Part shown: positions 54,035 to 64,000 of the stretch, piece after piece
Position numbering within the stretch: the stretch's first letter is position 1
Layout of the letters: every line of letters starts with the position of its first letter
Source of the DNA: Zhengitettix transpicula
Taxonomy: Eukaryota; Arthropoda; Insecta; Orthoptera; Tetrigidae
Direction: 5' to 3'
DNA: 64,000 nt
NCBI GenBank assembly: GCA_037074705.1
Contig: CM073590.1
Location: 244,172,101 to 244,236,100 of the forward strand
Position numbers and translations under genes: made by a program
Notes under the pieces: model-generated
Told to the model about the DNA's origin: nothing
Databases searched by the model: none
What the model saw: only the letters and a program-made list of their open reading frames with translations

Positions 54035-54595
54035 ATGGTGATTATTAAAGGAAGAAAACAGCCAAAGAATAAGATAGGGCAAATAAGTTACGTTAAATAT
54101 ATGGGAAGCGTAGTCACTGAAGACTTGAGATAAAAACGCGGAATTTTCCGTAGCGGACGAAGAATTTAGCAGAAAAATATAAACCTATAGAAAGGACTGG
54201 AAAAAAAAAGATTAGGCAAGTGCTTTCTTCGTCTGAAGTGTGTCACTATACGGAGCTGAGTCGTGGAAGTTTAGAAGAGTAAAGGGCTGGAAGATGTGGA
54301 CGAGGGTGGAAAGGATAAGCTGGACAGTAGGGGTAACCAATGAAGAAGCGTTGAGAAAGGTTGGTGAGAGGAGGAGACTGTTGCAAATTACAAGAGAAAG
54401 GAAGCAGAACTGTGGTGGGACTGCTCACCTAACAGAATCTATGGAAGGACTAGTTCAACGGGAAAGAGATGCAGAGGAAGGAGAAAACACAAGGTAATAG
54501 ATGACTCCTAAAGGAAGAAGATAATATATTAATATGAGGAGGATGGCAGAAGACCATGTGAAAGCCTGCCTCTGGGCCGAACACTAATGATAATG
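54035..54595 (+). pseudogene. LINE tail: C-terminal reverse transcriptase fragment
   Basis: With frameshifts, the plus strand reads MVIIKGRKQPKNKIGQ, VKYMGSVVTEDLR, a stop, SLYGAESWKFRRVKGWKMWT, RISWTVGVTNEEALRKVGE, and downstream RRMAEDHVKACLWAEH. The YMGSVVTED, LYGAESW and ISWT-VTNEE blocks are hallmarks of the C-terminal region of many insect non-LTR retrotransposons. It is truncated at the 5' side and carries stops. It belongs to the same broad family as the fragment at 14766. Confidence 0.8.
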
Positions 54596-55271
54596 GAATG
54601 TTTTTCCCCCGATTCCTGATTTCCTCTTAACATTTTGTTCCGCGAGTATCTAAAGTCGCAGTCACATGTGCAGTAACAACTACTGTTGTCTCTAATGCGG
54701 AGGCGTAGGCAGTTGGAAAACAGGACGACAAGGAGGGGGAGGGAAAGAACGGGGGCAAGAAAAAAAAACCCGGTACACGATACCGTAGTTGCACAATTGG
54801 AAGAAGGTTGGTGTACACAGTAATTGTCTTTCTAAGGGTGGCGTGAGGGGGGGGGTGGTTGGGGGTGTTTAATCAGTCAAACAAACAAAAGGTAATACCG
54901 TTCCTCCGACACAAAAGAGAAAAGAACGAAGCGATACTAATGGTCCTCCTCGGTTGCAGCCAAACAAAAAGCTAATAATAATAGGGCTCGTTATTGCGAC
55001 GACACAAAGAAATGTGCTAATGAAAACAGAGCAAACGCTCAATATTTCTCAATTTCCATCGGTAAAAAAAAAGAAAGAGAGAAGAAGATATAATAATAAT
55101 AATAATAATAATGATGATAGCGGGGAAGGAAGGAGGCTTCCATCTACAATGGCGATATTTAGGTGACGCTGTCGATCCAAACAGAGAAGGAGAGTGTTTT
55201 GGTGGCCCGGCGTCGCTGATGCTGCGTGACGTTAGTGTTGATATTCATTGTCTACGCAAGAAGGGAACGTC

Positions 55272-55322
<51 letters not shown>

Positions 55323-55643
55323 AGTTTCAAGTATGGCCAGAAACTGTTTCTTCAGGAAAGCAAGAATGGTTGTAATAAGCCAAAACAACTGAATCTTGCT
55401 CTAAAGATTTAAAATTCATTATTTAATTAATTTAAATACCATATTGATTGTGTTGAATCAATGGACAAACTGAGAAAGACTGAAATACAAGTTTGCGGTA
55501 AAACATTATAATGAGAATGTCAAATTAAGTATATGATGTACCGCAGAAGAACATCCCCCAGAATTAATTCAAGATTATTTTTTAATATGTGAGTAAAAAC
55601 GCCTGTGTACCCCGTGGTCGAGCTGTGGCTTGCTGGAAATTAC
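54596..55643. other. unannotated stretch with microsatellites
   Basis: No gene is recognised. (AAT)n lies at 55091-55111 and a pure (GA)n run at 55273-55321. The 93-codon frame at 55111-55392 runs through the (GA)n and is unlikely to be real. Confidence 0.4.
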
Positions 55644-55961
55644 GGCCATAAAGTTTGGCGCCGAGATGACGAGGAGGAACCGTGCCTTCATACAAAGGCG
55701 GCGGACTATGGGAGAACCCTGCCTCAGGGGGTATTGGCATGACCAACATCCCCGAAGGCGAGAGTAAGCTCCGCTAAAGTATAAAATCAATGCATATTGG
55801 CCATAAAGTTTGGCGCCGAGGTGATGGGGTGAAGAGGAGGAACCGTGCCTTCATACAAAGGCGGCGGACTATTGGAGAACCCTGCCTCAGGGGGTATTGA
55901 CATGACCAACATCCCCGAAGCCGACAGTAAGCCCTACGAAAATATAAAATTGACGCTGATT
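55644..55961. repeat. tandem pair of a 155-163 bp unit
   Basis: The unit starts GGCCATAAAGTTTGGCGCCG at 55644 and again at 55799. Both contain GAGGAACCGTGCCTTCATAC, AAAGGCGGCGGACTAT, CCTGCCTCAGGGGGTATTG and GACCAACATCCCCGAAG. The minus strand keeps a near-identical frame in both units (SCQYPLRQGSPIVRRLCMKA). Confidence 0.9.
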
Positions 55962-56403
55962 GGCTGAAATCAAACACGTGAAGAGGTTTCCACCCTCTGG
56001 TTGGGGAACGGAGAGAGGAAACAGGACAGTTCCTGTCTATAAATCGGAGAACGAGGAGGTCTGGGGAAGGGAAAAGGTGTACGAGTAAAAATAGTTCAAA
56101 TGTACAACTTGGAGAAGGAATAAAGGCCCGACCGACGGAAGAAGAATCTGTCTAGAGATGCTAATAATTGTCACACCGACGAGGAAGCTTCCAGAAATTC
56201 CTGTGAAGATTTTCCCCGGTTAGGCTGCGGGGGGAATCCCACTACAAAATATATGAACAGGAGTTTTCCTTGTCTGCGACGTAAATAATTGAAATTTCTG
56301 CCGCACGTATATGCCCTCACATACGCTCCCCCCTTTTTTTCTGGTTTATGTTCAGAGTCTCATAAAACCGCCCTGAGACTTTCCCCTTTTAACGTATCAC
56401 ACT
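55962..56403. other. unannotated stretch
   Basis: No gene or repeat is recognised. Confidence 0.4.
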
Positions 56404-56938
56404 TTTTTTTAGAGTAACAGGCTACATGAGGGTAATCCACATGGTGGCAACTCCCCTTTAATAGCATAGGAAGGGACTTGAAACGGGGGATGCGGAAGGG
56501 TAGAGGAAGGTAGCCAAGGGTTAACTAGGGGCCCCCGGGGCTACGGTTTAACGATCCTACCCGGCATTCGCCTAAAAGTAATGCAGAGAAAACCCAAGAA
56601 AAACTTGCATCAGTAGGTCGGGCATTGGGTACTTGTCCCACGCCCTTCCCTGGATGGCGAGAGAGGGGGTTTGCTGTTGGGTCGCAGCTTTCCCCTCGCC
56701 GTACCTCGACCAGTTTACGAGGCAGCTGGCCGACTGTTCCAATGGGAACAGCGGACAACTCTTACCGTACGCCCCAAGGTCTGTGACCCAGGAACAAACA
56801 CCTCTCAGAACAGGCCGAGGTGCCTCGGCTTGTGGGAACCTTAGTTCAAAAACGGAGAGAGCAGGAGGCGTCCCCAAAGATAACCCCTTCGTGTCTCTCC
56901 TACAAGGTTCTGCCTGCGAGAGAATAGCCCTCGCTGAC
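56404..56938 (-). mobile_element. R1 retroposon, full length
   Basis: It runs from a T-run and AGAGTAACAGGCTACATGAG to GCGAGAGAATAGCCCTCG. All blocks are present and well preserved, suggesting a younger copy. Confidence 0.9.
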
Positions 56939-57944
56939 CTTTCCCGACATTTATTTTTCGATAAAGTGAATTATCTGTAATTTAAAAGTGAGTAAATTTT
57001 AATAACCTTGACTGAATTGAAAATGGCCCTGCTGAATTTTTTGTAAACCCTTAATTATAACTAAATTAAATTTAAAGCCAAATTTTATTTTTGTTAATGT
57101 AAAATTATCCCACCAATGGATTTATTTGATGTAAAATTTCTGAATTATTAATGTTACTTAAAGATTTTGATTTTGGAATGATTATATATATATATATATG
57201 AATGTAATTTCGGTTTGTGTGACCGTTAATGGACAAAAGTCCCTTACAAATGAGTTATGAGAATGCAGAGTAACAGCATCGTTGGAATATTTCATTACAT
57301 ACGGTGAAGTGATTATTCTTACTGTTGATAAATAAAAGCTTTGGATCTACTGAGGTAAACGGCCGCGTCGTCCATCTTAATTAAGCGCCACTTTGCCGGT
57401 AAATATTTGACAAGAGCACAAGGGGGCCCCCTCGCTGTGAACGTGCGTGCGTGTGTGTGTGTGTGTGTGTGTGTAAATTAAATCACTCCTCTGGACGCGT
57501 CGGCAGGCTGACTAACAATTAGCTCTCTGGCAAAGAAAGTTACCTCTGAAGACGCACTGGGACGGACGAGATATTTATTACGCTGCAGAAACGGATTCGG
57601 TGCTCGGCACAATTCAAGAGAAAAAAGGATTTCAAAATCCGTGTTGCCGCGCGCCATCTACGACGAAATTAATCTGGCAGTGAATGAGCTCCACGCCTTG
57701 GATTTAATAACTACGGAAGCAAGAAAGGGATCCTCCAAACACGGATAATTAATTAAATATAAGCCTTCAACAACGTCACGTCACAGTAAATGATTCTTAA
57801 TACGTTCACTTCAAGCTCATTCTTCTATTTATTCATTACTGTCGTTATCTCTGGGAACGGCGTCGTGACGTCACGTCCGTAGTTGCCACGTGTGGCGCAG
57901 GTGAAGTGTTTCGTCGCGTTCGTTTGGCGTTTTATTTAAATTAC

Positions 57945-57949
<5 letters not shown>
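56939..57949. other. unannotated stretch
   Basis: No gene is recognised. A short TA run lies at 57184-57200, a (GT)n run at 57449-57474 and a TGACGTCA at 57866. The part 57530-57740 has mixed composition without repeats. Confidence 0.35.

Positions 57950-58005
<56 letters not shown>
57950..58005. repeat. (TA)n microsatellite abutting an LTR
   Basis: A run of about 55 bp of TA ends exactly at TGTAATGAATAC of the LTR. A shorter run follows the LTR at 58931-58945. Confidence 0.95.
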
Positions 58006-58008
<3 letters not shown>

Positions 58009-58930
58009 AATGAATACAAAGGATATTAATTAAACAATTTCTTTAAACAAAGATTAATTCAATGATTTGAATTCAATAGTTGGGTGATTTTATTTAAAGA
58101 GAAGGATTTCAAAATAATTACGACGTTCTTTAAAACTTTACAACATAGTTTACTTTTAATCAGGTGAACTTTACATTATTTCTAAATGAGATTATTTACA
58201 TTTAAAGTCTTTCAATGTTTATAGATCTCACAACTCTTTCTCTCAGGATCATTTATCTGCGCCTTCTAAGTAAAGAAACAACCATAAACAAATCAAATCC
58301 CTTTACAACCTAAGAAGGTAAACAATCAAACAAACGTGAAATCGTAATCTGACGACTTTACCTTTAGTTATCGTTTACAAAAACTTGATCAAATCTCTTT
58401 GTACTTACAACACAGCTGCTGGTACCAGGCTTAACTCTCTTGGGCTCGGGCGCACCTCACACAACTCACACTAACAGGCCATGAGATCACTGAAATTACA
58501 CTTGTTTAAGCAACACTGTCGTAACTCTGGATCTCCTCTGGAAACTGGAAGCTGCAAACTCCTTCTGGACTATTGGTTGGACAAATTGTTCCGAATTATT
58601 TCTCTCTGGAATAGGTGGCGGTCACGGTACTTATGGATGTTTATTGTAGCGTGATTAATTATTAGGTTACTCCTTGTAACTTTATCGTTGAGATTTACTG
58701 TCCAAAACTTTATTACTCAATCTCGGAACTTGTAACCTTTCTGCCTAAATCTATCTGCCTGGCACGCTGTTCGTTGTCCGACTTCCAACACCCGACTGTT
58801 CTGTAAACCCCCGCGGTTCAGCACAACAAAACCCCGCCTGTCCATTGTCGCCTTTGAAATTGGGGCCGCTAACAATCAACCATAAATATTTAATTATCAA
58901 AATCACTAATAGCCTCTAATTAGTATTACA
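58006..58930 (-). mobile_element. solo LTR, TGTA...TACA family
   Basis: On the minus strand it starts TGTAATACTAATTAG and ends GTATTCATTACA. Shared blocks with the other copies include GTTAGCGGCC, CAATGGACAGGCGGG, CATGGCCTGTTAGTG (as its complement) and GTAAAGTCGTCAGATT. It has (TA)n on both sides and no attached internal region. Confidence 0.65.
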
Positions 58931-59312
58931 ATATATATATATATACATCGTTTCCAATTTATTTTCTTAAAAGCATTAAATTTTTTATTCACATGACATA
59001 GTTTTACTTAAATTAAATTAGCAATGAGAATTATAATTCTAAAAATTAATGTGAAACCAACAGACCAATAATAAAAGTCCAACAGAGGCAGAACACTTAA
59101 GGGGGTTAACTGGTGGGCGTCTTTTCATCCTTCTGACGCATCAGTGGGTTTACGTGTTCCTAGATTTTCTTGTAGTGTTTCCTACTTATTTCTTGTAAGT
59201 CATCATTGATGAACGGCGAATTCGATTTTTCTCATTCCTTTATATTTCCTCTAAATTTTCTCATTCATTAATAATAATGAAAGGTAGGCAAATACAGACT
59301 AAAACATTGATA

Positions 59313-59450
59313 ATGTAAATACCACACAACGTTTCTGGGATCCTTGTCCCCTTTCGTCAGGTGCAAAGAAGAGTCTAGAGTTTTTTAAGAGCTGTTGCGT
59401 CGAAGTAAGGGACAAGGATCCCAGAAACGTTGTGTGGTATTTATATTATC
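59313..59450. repeat. palindromic PLE-tail module
   Basis: The left arm AAATACCACACAACGTTTCT through CCCTTTCGTCAGGTGC mirrors the right arm AGGGACAAGGATCCCAGAAA through CGTTGTGTGGTATTTAT. The left arm, read on the minus strand, keeps an intact CTGACGA...GAAACGTT core. The right arm has lost CTGACGA. Confidence 0.75.
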
Positions 59451-59868
59451 AGTTCTTCTTCTCCTTCTATGGTTCCACAGCCCGATATCGACCTCCAGCA
59501 GTTGCTTCCTCCAAACTTCTCTGTCCTCCAGTTCCTCAAATCCATCATCCTTTTTACGTCCTTCTCTACTTGGTCTATCCATCTGTTATTTTCTTTTACC
59601 TCCCTTATCATTGTATAATGCATCCTTTCCTTTCCCATTCCATTGTATTTAATCTAATAACTGTTGCGATGCTTGGGTTCTTCATATAGGTCATATATTT
59701 CCTTATTATATCTCTGTGTCTCCATATGCCATTTTCATTTCTTCTTAGGATCTTTCTTTCAAAGATGTTAATCGCTATCTCCTCTTCCATGTTTAGTGTC
59801 CAGCCTTTCACTTCCATAATATATAGTTTTGTCTGTATTTGGATTTCTTTCTTATTATTAATTTTCAA
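59441..59868 (-). pseudogene. LINE tail: C-terminal reverse transcriptase fragment
   Basis: Minus-strand frames give FERKILRRNENGIWRHRDII, YMKNPSIATVIRLNTMEW, RWIDQVEKDVKRMMDLRNWR and DREVWRKQLLEV. This matches the order WRxR-N, RLxRLxW, RW-D-VE-DxK and DRExWR known from the C-terminal tails of insect non-LTR elements, as at 27090. Together with the palindromic module it forms the insertion that splits the R5 array. Confidence 0.7.
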
Positions 59869-60990
59869 TCCGACGTAAATTTTTTATTTTTCATTAATTC
59901 TTATACCTGTAACTATTAATCTTGTCACAATGCCCACAGAGTCTGCATTTAAGTGTTGAAAAGTACGTATTTTATAAAGCAATCATTGCAGGATGACGTA
60001 AAAGACTTTCGTCCGGACTTATCCGAGCTTATCCGATTATACACGAATACACAAAACCATACGAACCGTGTACTGTATAACAGCTGTCTTTTATAATTCG
60101 AAAAAACCTGGAAATAAATTATGCTGATGACGTAAATATATGCTTGAAAACCAGCAAAACGGAAGCAATACATTTTTCATAAAGGTTGCCGTGTGTTTCC
60201 AACTTTTTACTTGTAATACGACTTTGATGAACGCGCGAATTAGATTTTCTCATTCCGTTATATTTTATCTTTAATTAATTCTCGTTGATTCTTAAACCTG
60301 TAACTATTAATCTTGTCAGAATGCCCACAGAGCCTGCAGTTGAGTGTTGAGAACTACGTATATTATAAAGCAATCATTGAGTGATGACGTAAAATACTTC
60401 AGTCCGGACTTACCCGAGCTTATCCGAATATACCCGAATGCAGAAAACCTTACGAACCGTGTACAGTATAACGGCTCTCTTTTGAAATTCGAAAAAACCA
60501 TGAAATAAATTATGCTGAAGACGTAAATATATGCTTGAAAACCAGCAAAACGTAATAATACATTTTTCATAAAGGTTGACGTGTGTTTCCTACTTATTAC
60601 GTGTAATACGACTTTGATGAAGGGCGAATTAGATTTACTCATTCAGTTATATTTTCTGTTTTATTAATTATCGTTGATTCTTAAACCTGTAACTATTAAT
60701 GTCAACAGAGCCTGCATTTAAAAGGTTGAAAACTACGTATATTTTAAAGAAATCATTGAAGGATGACGTAAAAGACTTCCGTCCGGACTTATCCGAGCTT
60801 ATCCGAATATACCCGAATGCAGAAAACCTTACGAACCGTGTACAGTATAACAGCTCTCTTTTAAAATGCGAAAAAAACATGAAATAAATTATGCCGGAGA
60901 CGTAAGTATATGCTTGAAAACCAGCGAAACGGAACAGAAATTTGCGTCACAATACGTTTTGCTTAATCGGAGACTTGTAATATGAATTTT

Positions 60991-62048
60991 TTTGTAATAA
61001 TATAGCGGCTGAAGGTTGAAACGAATCACAAGCAAGAAGGAATATATTATCGTTCCTTTTTTCTTTCTTGCCGAAAAAAGAACAGAAGACAGGAGATGTT
61101 AGGAGGAGAGGTTAAGGCAGATGTGAGCGACGAGGCTTGCTGCCATGGTTTTTAAAAAACTTGGGCTAGAGAAGCTTGAAAGCTCGGCTCCGTTCACAAA
61201 GGTTTCGCTAATGACACATCCAGCTAAAGAACTACTTTACCGTACCAGAAAGCGGAGTGAAAAACCTTCACACACACACACACACACACAAATACGTTTC
61301 ACCACACTGAAACATTTCCAACGTTGCCATTTACTATGGAAATAATTGCTGGAGGACCACGATTATCATTTGATGATCGATTTAACTGCCCGGCCGCCAT
61401 TTTGATTTTTATTGGGGGTTTTAATTTTATTTTGTATCCTCAATTTAAATTCCACCCAAAAAATTTCTCTTATTCCTTACAAAAAAAGGAATTATAGGAC
61501 GACGGAGATAAAATATCCTCGCAGCGTCACGACGACAGCATATTACAGTTACATATTCACCGGTTTATCAGCGAAGTTTCCAGAAGCGCGTGACTGTGTG
61601 TGGTTTATCCTTACAGAAAAAAAAATAAACTCTCTTTGTATGATTTCATATAATTAATAATGCCCCTCGAGTAGATTACTACGGTGGGGTAGTTTTGATC
61701 CGTGCGAGCAACAGTGGAGGTCGTGTGTCACTCCTGGGGAGGAATTCGTCGTGCCTGGCTCCGACGGGATTAATGATTCCTGGGGGTGGCGCACTAGTCA
61801 CAGCGACCGTCAACCACCAAACCTCACATTTACAATCAGCCCTCTCCAACTTTACCGTCCTCACACACACACACACACATGTAGTGACGTCACAGACACA
61901 TAACTACGCATCAGAGGTGGACGACACATTATATACATTCTTCACCCTTCTTCAGGCAATTTCCCCCCTCCCAAAAAAAATTAATGAATAAAATAATAGT
62001 CAAAAAAAATTAATATTCAATTTAAAAGCATAATAATAATTTTTAAAC
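60991..62048. other. unannotated stretch
   Basis: No gene is recognised. (CA)n runs lie at 61269-61290 and 61861-61879, and a TGACGTCA at 61885. Confidence 0.35.
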
Positions 62049-62085
62049 ACGACGTTTCGTCCCTCTTTCGGACGTCTTCAGGTGT
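62049..62085 (-). ncRNA. hammerhead-like core motif, class b
   Basis: The minus strand reads CACACCTGAAGACGTCC, GAAAGA, GGGACGAAACGTCGTG. GTCC pairs with GGAC, and ACAC before the core pairs with GTGT after GUC, giving stems I and II. Stem III has no loop. Confidence 0.45.
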
Positions 62086-62151
62086 GATGTAACATTCAAT
62101 TAGAATTTAATATTAAAAATAAATTATATTGCAGTATAATTGAATATAAGA

Positions 62152-62453
62152 TCTTTTCTCCTGAAGACGTCTCAATAAAGGGGTTGAAACGTCATAGTTC
62201 AATACTTCCTGTGTGTTTTAATTGGAATATTAAAAAATAATTCTGACTAAAATACAAATTAAATAATTATCAACGTTTTCAGTTATGTGGAGCGTGTAAC
62301 ATCTTTTCTCTTGAGGAATCCCAAAAAGGGGGTTGAAACGTCGTAGTTCAATACTTCCTGTGTGTTTTAATTGAAATATCAAAAATAATTCTGACTAAAA
62401 TACTAAATAAGAGTTTAAAAAAAATACAACGTTTTCAGTTATATGGAGCGTGT
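62152..62453 (+). repeat. tandem duplication carrying class b motifs
   Basis: Two units of about 150 bp each hold TCTTTTCTC, a CTGAAGACGTCTC or TTGAGGAATCCC strand, GGGGTTGAAACGTC, AGTTCAATACTTCCTGTGTG, TTCTGACTAAAATAC and CAACGTTTTCAGTTATGTGG. In the second unit the CTGAAGA strand is decayed. Confidence 0.8.
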
Positions 62454-62581
62454 TGTCCGTTACAGTCCGCGCCGCGGAAATGTAATACCGTGGTCACGGG
62501 GATTTTCATCCGTTTGGCTACGTTTGCACAAATATTGTCTTAAGAGTAGACAGAATTCTCGGGTCAGTGTGGTGTTTTTTT

Positions 62582-62670
62582 TTAAATAACAACGTTTCGT
62601 CGGCAAGCTCCGTTCGGGTCAACCTGGGGGTGACGACGGCGGAGTTTTGCGTCGAAACGTTGTTATTTAA
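62582..62670. repeat. near-perfect inverted repeat with GAAACG arms
   Basis: TTAAATAACAACGTTTCG at 62582-62599 is the exact complement of 62653-62670. The pairing continues imperfectly inward over about 15 more bases, leaving a loop of about 23 bases. It shares the AACGTTTCG core with the PLE-tail modules but has different flanks. Confidence 0.85.
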
Positions 62671-62927
62671 CAAACCGTTGGCACCCGGTTCAGGCTTCGA
62701 GAGTTTGTCTACAACAGATTCACAAGTCGTTGTCAAATTGTCTAAGAGGTTTGCAGGTAATGAGGGAAGGTGCACAATCTGGCAATAGCGCTGGACGAGG
62801 GGCAGTGAGGGTTTAGCTATTTGAGCCTGGTATTACACTTTCGTGACTCCGACTATACCCGCAAACGAAACAGGTATTGCTTTTAATATATATAAAATTA
62901 TATTGTAGCTACTGGGAGACTAGAAGG

Positions 62928-63424
62928 ATTCTCTCGCAGGTAACCTGCAAGGGATGTTCTCTCGCAGGTAGAACCTTTTTCGAGAGATACGAAGGGTTAT
63001 GCCTTTTCCTCTCCGGTTTTGAACTAAGGTTTCCACAAGCCGAGGCACCTTGGCCAGTTCTGAGAGGTTTATGTTCGGGGGTCACAGACCTTGGGCATAC
63101 GATACGAGTTGTTCTCTGTTCCCATTGGAACAGTCGACCAACTGCCTCCTAAACTGGTCGAGGAACGGAGAAGGGAATGCTGCGTCCCCACAGCAAACTC
63201 CTCTCCCGCTATCGAAAGGCCGTGGGACAAGTACCCAATGCCCGACCTACCTGATGCAGGTTTTTCTAGGGGTTTGCCTGTATTATTTTTAGGCGAATGC
63301 CCGGTTGAATCCTTAAACCATAGCCCGGGGGCCCCTAGTTTACCCTTGGCTACCTTCCTCTACCCTTCCTATGCTATTAAAGGGGAGTTGCCACCATGTG
63401 GATTGCCTCATGTAGCATGTAATC
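62928..63424 (+). mobile_element. R1 retroposon
   Basis: It begins with a doubled hairpin (ATTCTCTCGCAGG and TGTTCTCTCGCAGG) and ends GCCTCATGTAGCATGTAATC without an A-tail. A deletion between CTACCCTTCC and TATGCTATTA removes about 25 bp. Confidence 0.85.
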
Positions 63425-63591
63425 CGTCAGCGGATTCACTTAATTTTACTCTCGGCAATGTTAGCATTTAATTATTAAATTACTGTCCGACTTAGCTTGA
63501 TTACAGCCAACATTACCGTCAATTGCTTTTTATGAATTCTTCAGCGTTACGATTAATGGATTATAATTCCTAAATTATTTTATTACTATCT

Positions 63592-63790
63592 GTGTGCCCG
63601 ACGTCTTCCCGGGTTGTCAGAATTAAACTCAGCGACATCCATAACGCAGGATTTGACTCCAATATCGGTTGTTTCTGCGTTATTTTTTATGTAACGCCCC
63701 ACCACAAACTCCCCCTGGTGGTGCTCCCTTCCAGTACAGCAAGGGGGTGGAAATTGTAGCTGAGTGACCGACGTTGCCCGGGTATTTATT
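63592..63790 (+). repeat. R3 copy with flanking GCCCG motif on both sides
   Basis: GTGCCCGACGTCTTCCCGGG opens the copy, followed by ATTAAACTCAGCGACATCC, GGATTTGACTCCAAT and an AAGGGGGTGGAAATT block. It closes with GACCGACGTTGCCCGGGTA, so the GCCCGGG motif stands at both ends of this single unit. Confidence 0.75.
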
Positions 63791-64000
63791 TATATTGGCC
63801 CGGAAAAGTAATCAAATCGCGCTAGGATCATCTTAAGAAAGTCGGGTGTATTCGTTGTGTGTGACATAGACGAACACGGACCTGTGAGGTAGGGTGAAGC
63901 TGGGATCCAGACAAACAGAAGAGGAAAACAATGAAAAAGGATGAAAGAAGAGAAATTAATGAAAACAGCTAATAGATAAAGAAAACCAACGAGAACTAAG
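63791..64000. other. unannotated end of window
   Basis: Nothing is recognised in the last 210 bp, which become AG-rich after 63900. Confidence 0.4.

Larger units (their letters stand above)
59130..60990. repeat. R5 tandem array, three units of about 380-390 bp plus a split unit
   Basis: Full units start with the CTGTAACTATTAAT block near 59908, 60299 and 60688. Their CAGAGCCTGCA-like blocks stand at 59937, 60327 and 60705. All share GATGACGTAAAAGACTTCC-like, TATCCGAGCTTATCCGA-like and ATATGCTTGAAAACCAGC blocks. A leading partial unit at about 59150-59268 matches the unit ends and is separated from the array by about 600 bp of inserted sequence. Short open frames are conserved between units on both strands. 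Confidence 0.85.

Noticed and set aside
59949..60880. R5 reverse frames (70-108 codons) as a gene family
   Set aside because: The same units also keep a plus-strand frame, and changes between units look non-synonymous on the plus strand. Coding status cannot be supported.

Overview
The window looks like intergenic or intronic DNA from a repeat-rich, AT-rich animal genome, most likely an arthropod. The evidence is a mariner relic with matching terminal repeats, a piggyBac-type MITE, degraded non-LTR retrotransposon tails, Penelope-like (PLE) endonuclease fragments, an LTR family with a lysine-tRNA primer site, long (TA)n and (GA)n microsatellites, and no bacterial gene organisation. The species assignment is inference. 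I found no complete host protein-coding gene. Almost every open frame is short and lies inside a repeat, so the annotation is mainly of repeats and transposon fossils.

The dominant component is a dispersed family of about 560 bp, called R1 here, with about 24 full or partial copies on both strands (roughly 15% of the window by my coordinates). In its sense direction R1 starts with a CTGCGAG/CTCGCAG hairpin and ends in GTTACCCTAAAA. At least three copies are flanked by target-site duplications of 9-13 bp, so it behaves like a non-autonomous retroposon. I do not recognise it as a named family and see no clear Pol III A/B boxes. Clusters of copies lie at 13.8-14.8, 19.7-20.5, 29.4-30.5 and 53.3-54.0 kb.

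A second family is tied to Penelope-like elements. C-terminal protein fragments at 12.3 and 24.2 kb are followed by a conserved tail that contains CTGACGA, a covarying stem and GAAAC, resembling a decayed hammerhead ribozyme. The tail is often arranged as a palindrome (21.8, 38.5, 40.1, 59.4 kb). A related motif with CTGAAGA and GAAACGTC recurs at about eight further places. PLEs in other animals are known to carry hammerhead ribozymes. The link here is inference from core motifs and covariation.

Other layers are five LTR copies with TGTA...TACA ends, four of them against long (TA)n tracts and two with a tRNA-Lys-type primer site; five LINE tails (14.8, 27.1, 52.8, 54.0, 59.5 kb); a mariner deletion derivative at 50.5-51.5 kb; a piggyBac-type MITE at 51.6 kb; a 30-bp minisatellite of about 1 kb at 46.9-47.85 kb; and several local tandem duplications. 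The octamer TGACGTCA occurs 15 times, far above random expectation. One weak pair of possible host exons lies at 15.5 and 16.2 kb.
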